Of a DNA stretch of 42,506 nucleotides, positions 40,542 through 42,506 are shown in pieces. Each line of letters opens with the position of its first letter. The first letter of the stretch is position 1. The notes beneath the pieces are model-generated. The model did no database searches. It saw only the letters and a list, made by a program, of their open reading frames with translations, and was not told where the DNA came from. The translations under genes and the position numbers were made by a program. The stretch spans positions 1 through 42,506 of the forward strand of contig CAZXOC010000023.1 of assembly GCA_964642165.1 (NCBI GenBank), given 5' to 3'. The DNA comes from CAYRVX01 sp964642165. GTDB taxonomy: Bacteria; Planctomycetota; Phycisphaerae; SM23-33.

Positions 40542-40708
40542 GCACTCTCCCTGGCACGGGGCCTGACGGCGCCCGCCCGCCGACCGGCCCAACGCCGCGC
40601 CGGTCCTCGCGCCACCGTTCACACGCGGGCGCGCCCGCGAGCCCGAGAACATGGTACCCGGACCCGTGGCCGCGTTCCACGATGCGCCCGGATGCGTCCG
40701 CCCGCGGC
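40542..40708. other. Gap between sulfatase 5 and the MutL-like gene
   Basis: These 167 bp probably hold the promoter for the - strand MutL-led operon. A perfect 16-bp palindrome, CGCGGGCGCGCCCGCG, lies at 40624-40639 and could form a terminator-like hairpin for the sulfatase, but no T-run follows on either strand. Confidence 0.4.
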
Positions 40709-42506
40709 CTACGCGGAAGCGATCCGACCGACCTCGGTGTAGTACGCGCTGCACAGCGGCTTGCCGGNNNNNNNNNNNNNNNNNNNNNNNNNNNNNNNNN
40801 NNNNNNNNNNNNNNNNNNNNNNNNNNNNNNNNNNNNNNNNNNNNNNNNNNNNNNNNNNNNNNNNNNNGCGGAAGCGATCCGACCGACCTCGGTGTAGTAC
40901 GCGCTGCACAGCGGCTTGCCGGCCTGGTCGAGAAACCACGTCTCCAGCACGGCCCGGCCCGCCTTGAGCTTCGCGGTGAAGGAGACGGACTTCGCCCCGT
41001 CGGGCGCGGGCTTGGTCTCGTCGGCGTCGCCGATCTTCAGGCGGGCCTTCGCGATCGGCCGGGCCCGGCCCTTGCCCATCGGGCCCGCCAGCGGCGCGGC
41101 CAGGGGGGTGTCCGCCTCGGGGGCCCAGCGGTGAAGCGTGAACTCGTACGTGCCGTCGGTCTCGACGATCACGTGCCATCGGCCGACGCCTCTCCCTGCC
41201 GCGAGGTTGCCGAAGTTGTCGGCGTACGAGCCCACCCAGTCCGACGAGTACAGCATCGTCGGATTCGCCTTGTCGGAGCCGAGGTGGATGTAGCGGACCT
41301 GCTCGAATTGCGGACGCGTCCGCTTCCACCACGCGGCGTAGTGCTCGCGCATCTTCCGGACAACGTCGGCGTGCTCGGCGGCGACGTCCCTGTCCTGGTG
41401 CGGGTCGGCTCCCACGTCGTACAGTTGTCTGTCGTTCACCAGCCGCCACTTCCGCCACAAAACGGCGGCGGCCCCCTTCCTGGGATTGGGCCCGTACTGG
41501 ACCACGAGCATGCGGTCGGGCAGGTGCTGCCGCGTGCCGCGCAGCAGACCGGCCAGGGACGTGCCGTCCAGCTTCAGGCCGCGCGGCGCCTTCAGGCCGC
41601 ACAGGTCGATCAGCGTGGGCAGCAGGTCCTGGCATTGGGTCAGCTCGTCGATGTCGCGCGGCCGGCCCAGTTTGCCGGCCGGCCAGCGAACGTAGCATGG
41701 CACGCGATGGCCCCCCTCCCAGAGCTGCGTCTTCTTGCCGCGCATGCCCGCGTTGAAGACCTTCTCCCCCCGGACCGTGCCGTTGTCGGTCATGAAGATC
41801 AGGATCGTGTTCTCGGCCCATCCCGTCCGGTCGAGCATGGCCAGCAGCTTGCCCATGTTCTCGTCGATATTGGCGATCTGTCCGAAGAACATTGCCGGCA
41901 GGCGCGGCCGCTTGTAGGGCGCGGCGTACTTGTCCGCGACCCAGTGCGGGCCGTGCGGGCAGTTGGTCGGCAGGTAGACGAAGAACGGCTCGCCGTCGGC
42001 GTGGCACTTTCGCATGTACTTCATGGCCTCGTCGAACCAGACGTCCGTGCAGTAGCCCCGGTACTTCTCGCGCCGGTCGTTGTGGCGATACGTGTCGTCG
42101 TAGTAGTCGTTGCCGAAGTGGTCGGCGATGGACGTGATGCCCCACGCCCCGTGATGGACGGTCTCCTGGAAGCCGCGGTCCTGTGGCCGATGCGGATAGC
42201 TGTCGCCCAGGTGCCATTTGCCAAAGTGTCCCGTCCGGTAGCCGCTCGCGGCGAAGATCTCCGCCAGGGTCGGCAGGTCGTGCCGCATCATCGAACGCCC
42301 CAGGCAGACGAACGTCGCGCCGTTGGCCATGGCATCGCGGCCGGTGAGGATCTGCCCGCGGGTCGGCGTGCACATGGGCGCCACGTGGAAGTCGGTGAAG
42401 CGAACGCTTTGCTTCCGCAGCGCGTCGAGGTGGGGCGTCCTCAGCACCGGGTTGCCGTGCCCCGACAGGTCGCCGTAGCCCTGGTCGTCGGTCAGCACGA
42501 GGACCA
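40709..42506 (-). CDS. Sulfatase 5, 5' end outside the window and interrupted by a scaffold gap
   Basis: The frame is open to the window edge (VLVLTDDQGYGDLSG), so the N-terminus with any signal is missing; an apparent start at 42498 is only an internal GTG. The formylglycine motif is PMCTPTRGQILTG (cysteine codon at 42370-42372). GHFGKWHLGDSYPHRPQDRG, FMTDNGTVRGEKVFNAGMRG and YVRWPAGKLGRP are typical. A C-terminal beta-rich extension (KARLKIGDADETKPAP, then FTAKLKAGRAVLETWFLD) follows, as in many planctomycete sulfatases. The 100 Ns at 40768-40867 lie near its 3' end. If the duplicated 55 bp and the Ns are collapsed, the frame ends ...TEVGRIASA then a TAG at 40709-40711. Confidence 0.85.
   Translation of the reverse strand, partial: GPRADRRPGLRRPVGARQPGAEDAPPRRAAEAKRSLHRLPRGAHVHADPRADPHRPRCHGQRRDVRLPGAFDDAARPADPGGDLRRERLPDGTLWQMAPGRQLSASATGPRLPGDRPSRGVGHHVHRRPLRQRLLRRHVSPQRPAREVPGLLHGRLVRRGHEVHAKVPRRRRAVLRLPADQLPARPALGRGQVRRALQAAAPAGNVLRTDRQYRREHGQAAGHARPDGMGREHDPDLHDRQRHGPGGEGLQRGHARQEDAALGGGPSRAMLRSLAGRQTGPAARHRRADPMPGPAAHADRPVRPEGAARPEAGRHVPGRSAARHAAAPARPHARGPVRAQSQEGGRRRFVAEVAAGERQTTVRRGSRPAPGQGRRRRARRRCPEDARALRRVVEADASAIRAGPLHPPRLRQGESDDAVLVGLGGLVRRQLRQPRGRERRRPMARDRRDRRHVRVHASPLGPRGGHPPGRAAGGPDGQGPGPADREGPPEDRRRRRDQARARRGEVRLLHREAQGGPGRAGDVVSRPGRQAAVQRVLHRGRSDRFRXXXXXXXXXXXXXXXXXXXXXXXXXXXXXXXXXXGKPLCSAYYTEVGRIASA
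40713..40767 (+). repeat. 55-bp contig-end copy, left of the gap
   Basis: It is identical to 40868-40922. It encodes, on the - strand, the sulfatase 5 segment ending in YYTEVGRIAS. Most likely the same genomic bases written twice by the assembler. Confidence 0.9.
40768..40867. other. Assembly gap of exactly 100 Ns
   Basis: The run of Ns is exactly 100 long, the usual placeholder for a gap of unknown size. Identical 55-bp sequences end and begin the contigs on either side, so the contigs probably overlap and no sequence is missing. Confidence 0.95.
40868..40922 (+). repeat. 55-bp contig-end copy, right of the gap
   Basis: It is the second copy of 40713-40767, in direct orientation. A length of 55 matches a commonly used assembly k-mer, which supports an overlap artefact over a biological duplication. 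Confidence 0.9.

Noticed and set aside
40713..40922. Direct 55-bp repeats as possible target-site or attachment repeats of a mobile element.
   Set aside because: They flank only Ns, both copies are the same piece of sulfatase coding sequence, and the length suits an assembler overlap.

Overview
The window is a strongly GC-rich bacterial segment. It carries no rRNA, tRNA or CRISPR that I can see. Five sulfatases (three with twin-arginine signals in view), a c-type-haem protein of the hydrazine-synthase-alpha-like type, a Gfo/Idh/MocA oxidoreductase with a twin-arginine signal, and HEAT-repeat and LamG-like domains together point to a Planctomycetota (PVC-group) bacterium. The sequence looks like a metagenome or draft assembly, because a 100-N scaffold gap lies inside the last gene.

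Left part (1-11084, mostly + strand): a three-gene selenium/sulfur group (YedE-type transporter, DUF3343 carrier-like protein, cysteine desulfurase); a secreted or Tat-exported Gfo/Idh/MocA oxidoreductase; divergent gldA and glpD for glycerol and glycerol-3-phosphate oxidation; and a 1198-residue hybrid histidine kinase (Cache-PAS-PAS-HisKA-HATPase-REC-REC) whose C-terminal Hpt-like region has lost its phospho-accepting histidine.

Middle (11085-18246, - strand): an oligopeptide/dipeptide ABC importer packed into three genes. The binding protein is a lipoprotein with an extra C-terminal membrane anchor, the two permeases are fused into one protein, and the two ATPases are fused into another. 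Upstream lies a 60-codon relic of an iron-containing alcohol dehydrogenase that keeps only the two ends of the protein.

18621-29706 (+ strand): an M42 metallopeptidase, a short HEAT-repeat protein that also looks internally deleted, and a tightly packed catabolic run of four sulfatases around a large di-haem, LamG-containing protein. This is probably a locus for degrading a sulfated polymer.

29855-40541 is the most interesting part. Two membrane-protein cassettes face each other. Each has five genes of the same five families: a small protein, a DUF6754-like protein, a multi-pass protein, a two-anchor exoplasmic protein and another multi-pass protein. They run + (29855-33260) and - (33290-37572) and are clearly related pair by pair. 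The - strand cassette is preceded, with overlapping or nearly touching genes, by a KOW/barrel-type protein and a MutL/GlmL-type ASKHA ATPase. No cobalamin-dependent mutase is in the window. I read this as one 12-gene system of unknown function: a membrane complex with a cytoplasmic ATPase partner.

Right end (40709-42506, - strand): a fifth sulfatase, cut off at its 5' side by the window edge. Near its 3' end it is interrupted by 100 Ns flanked by identical 55-bp copies, almost certainly one contig-end overlap written twice. Collapsing it gives an intact C-terminus.
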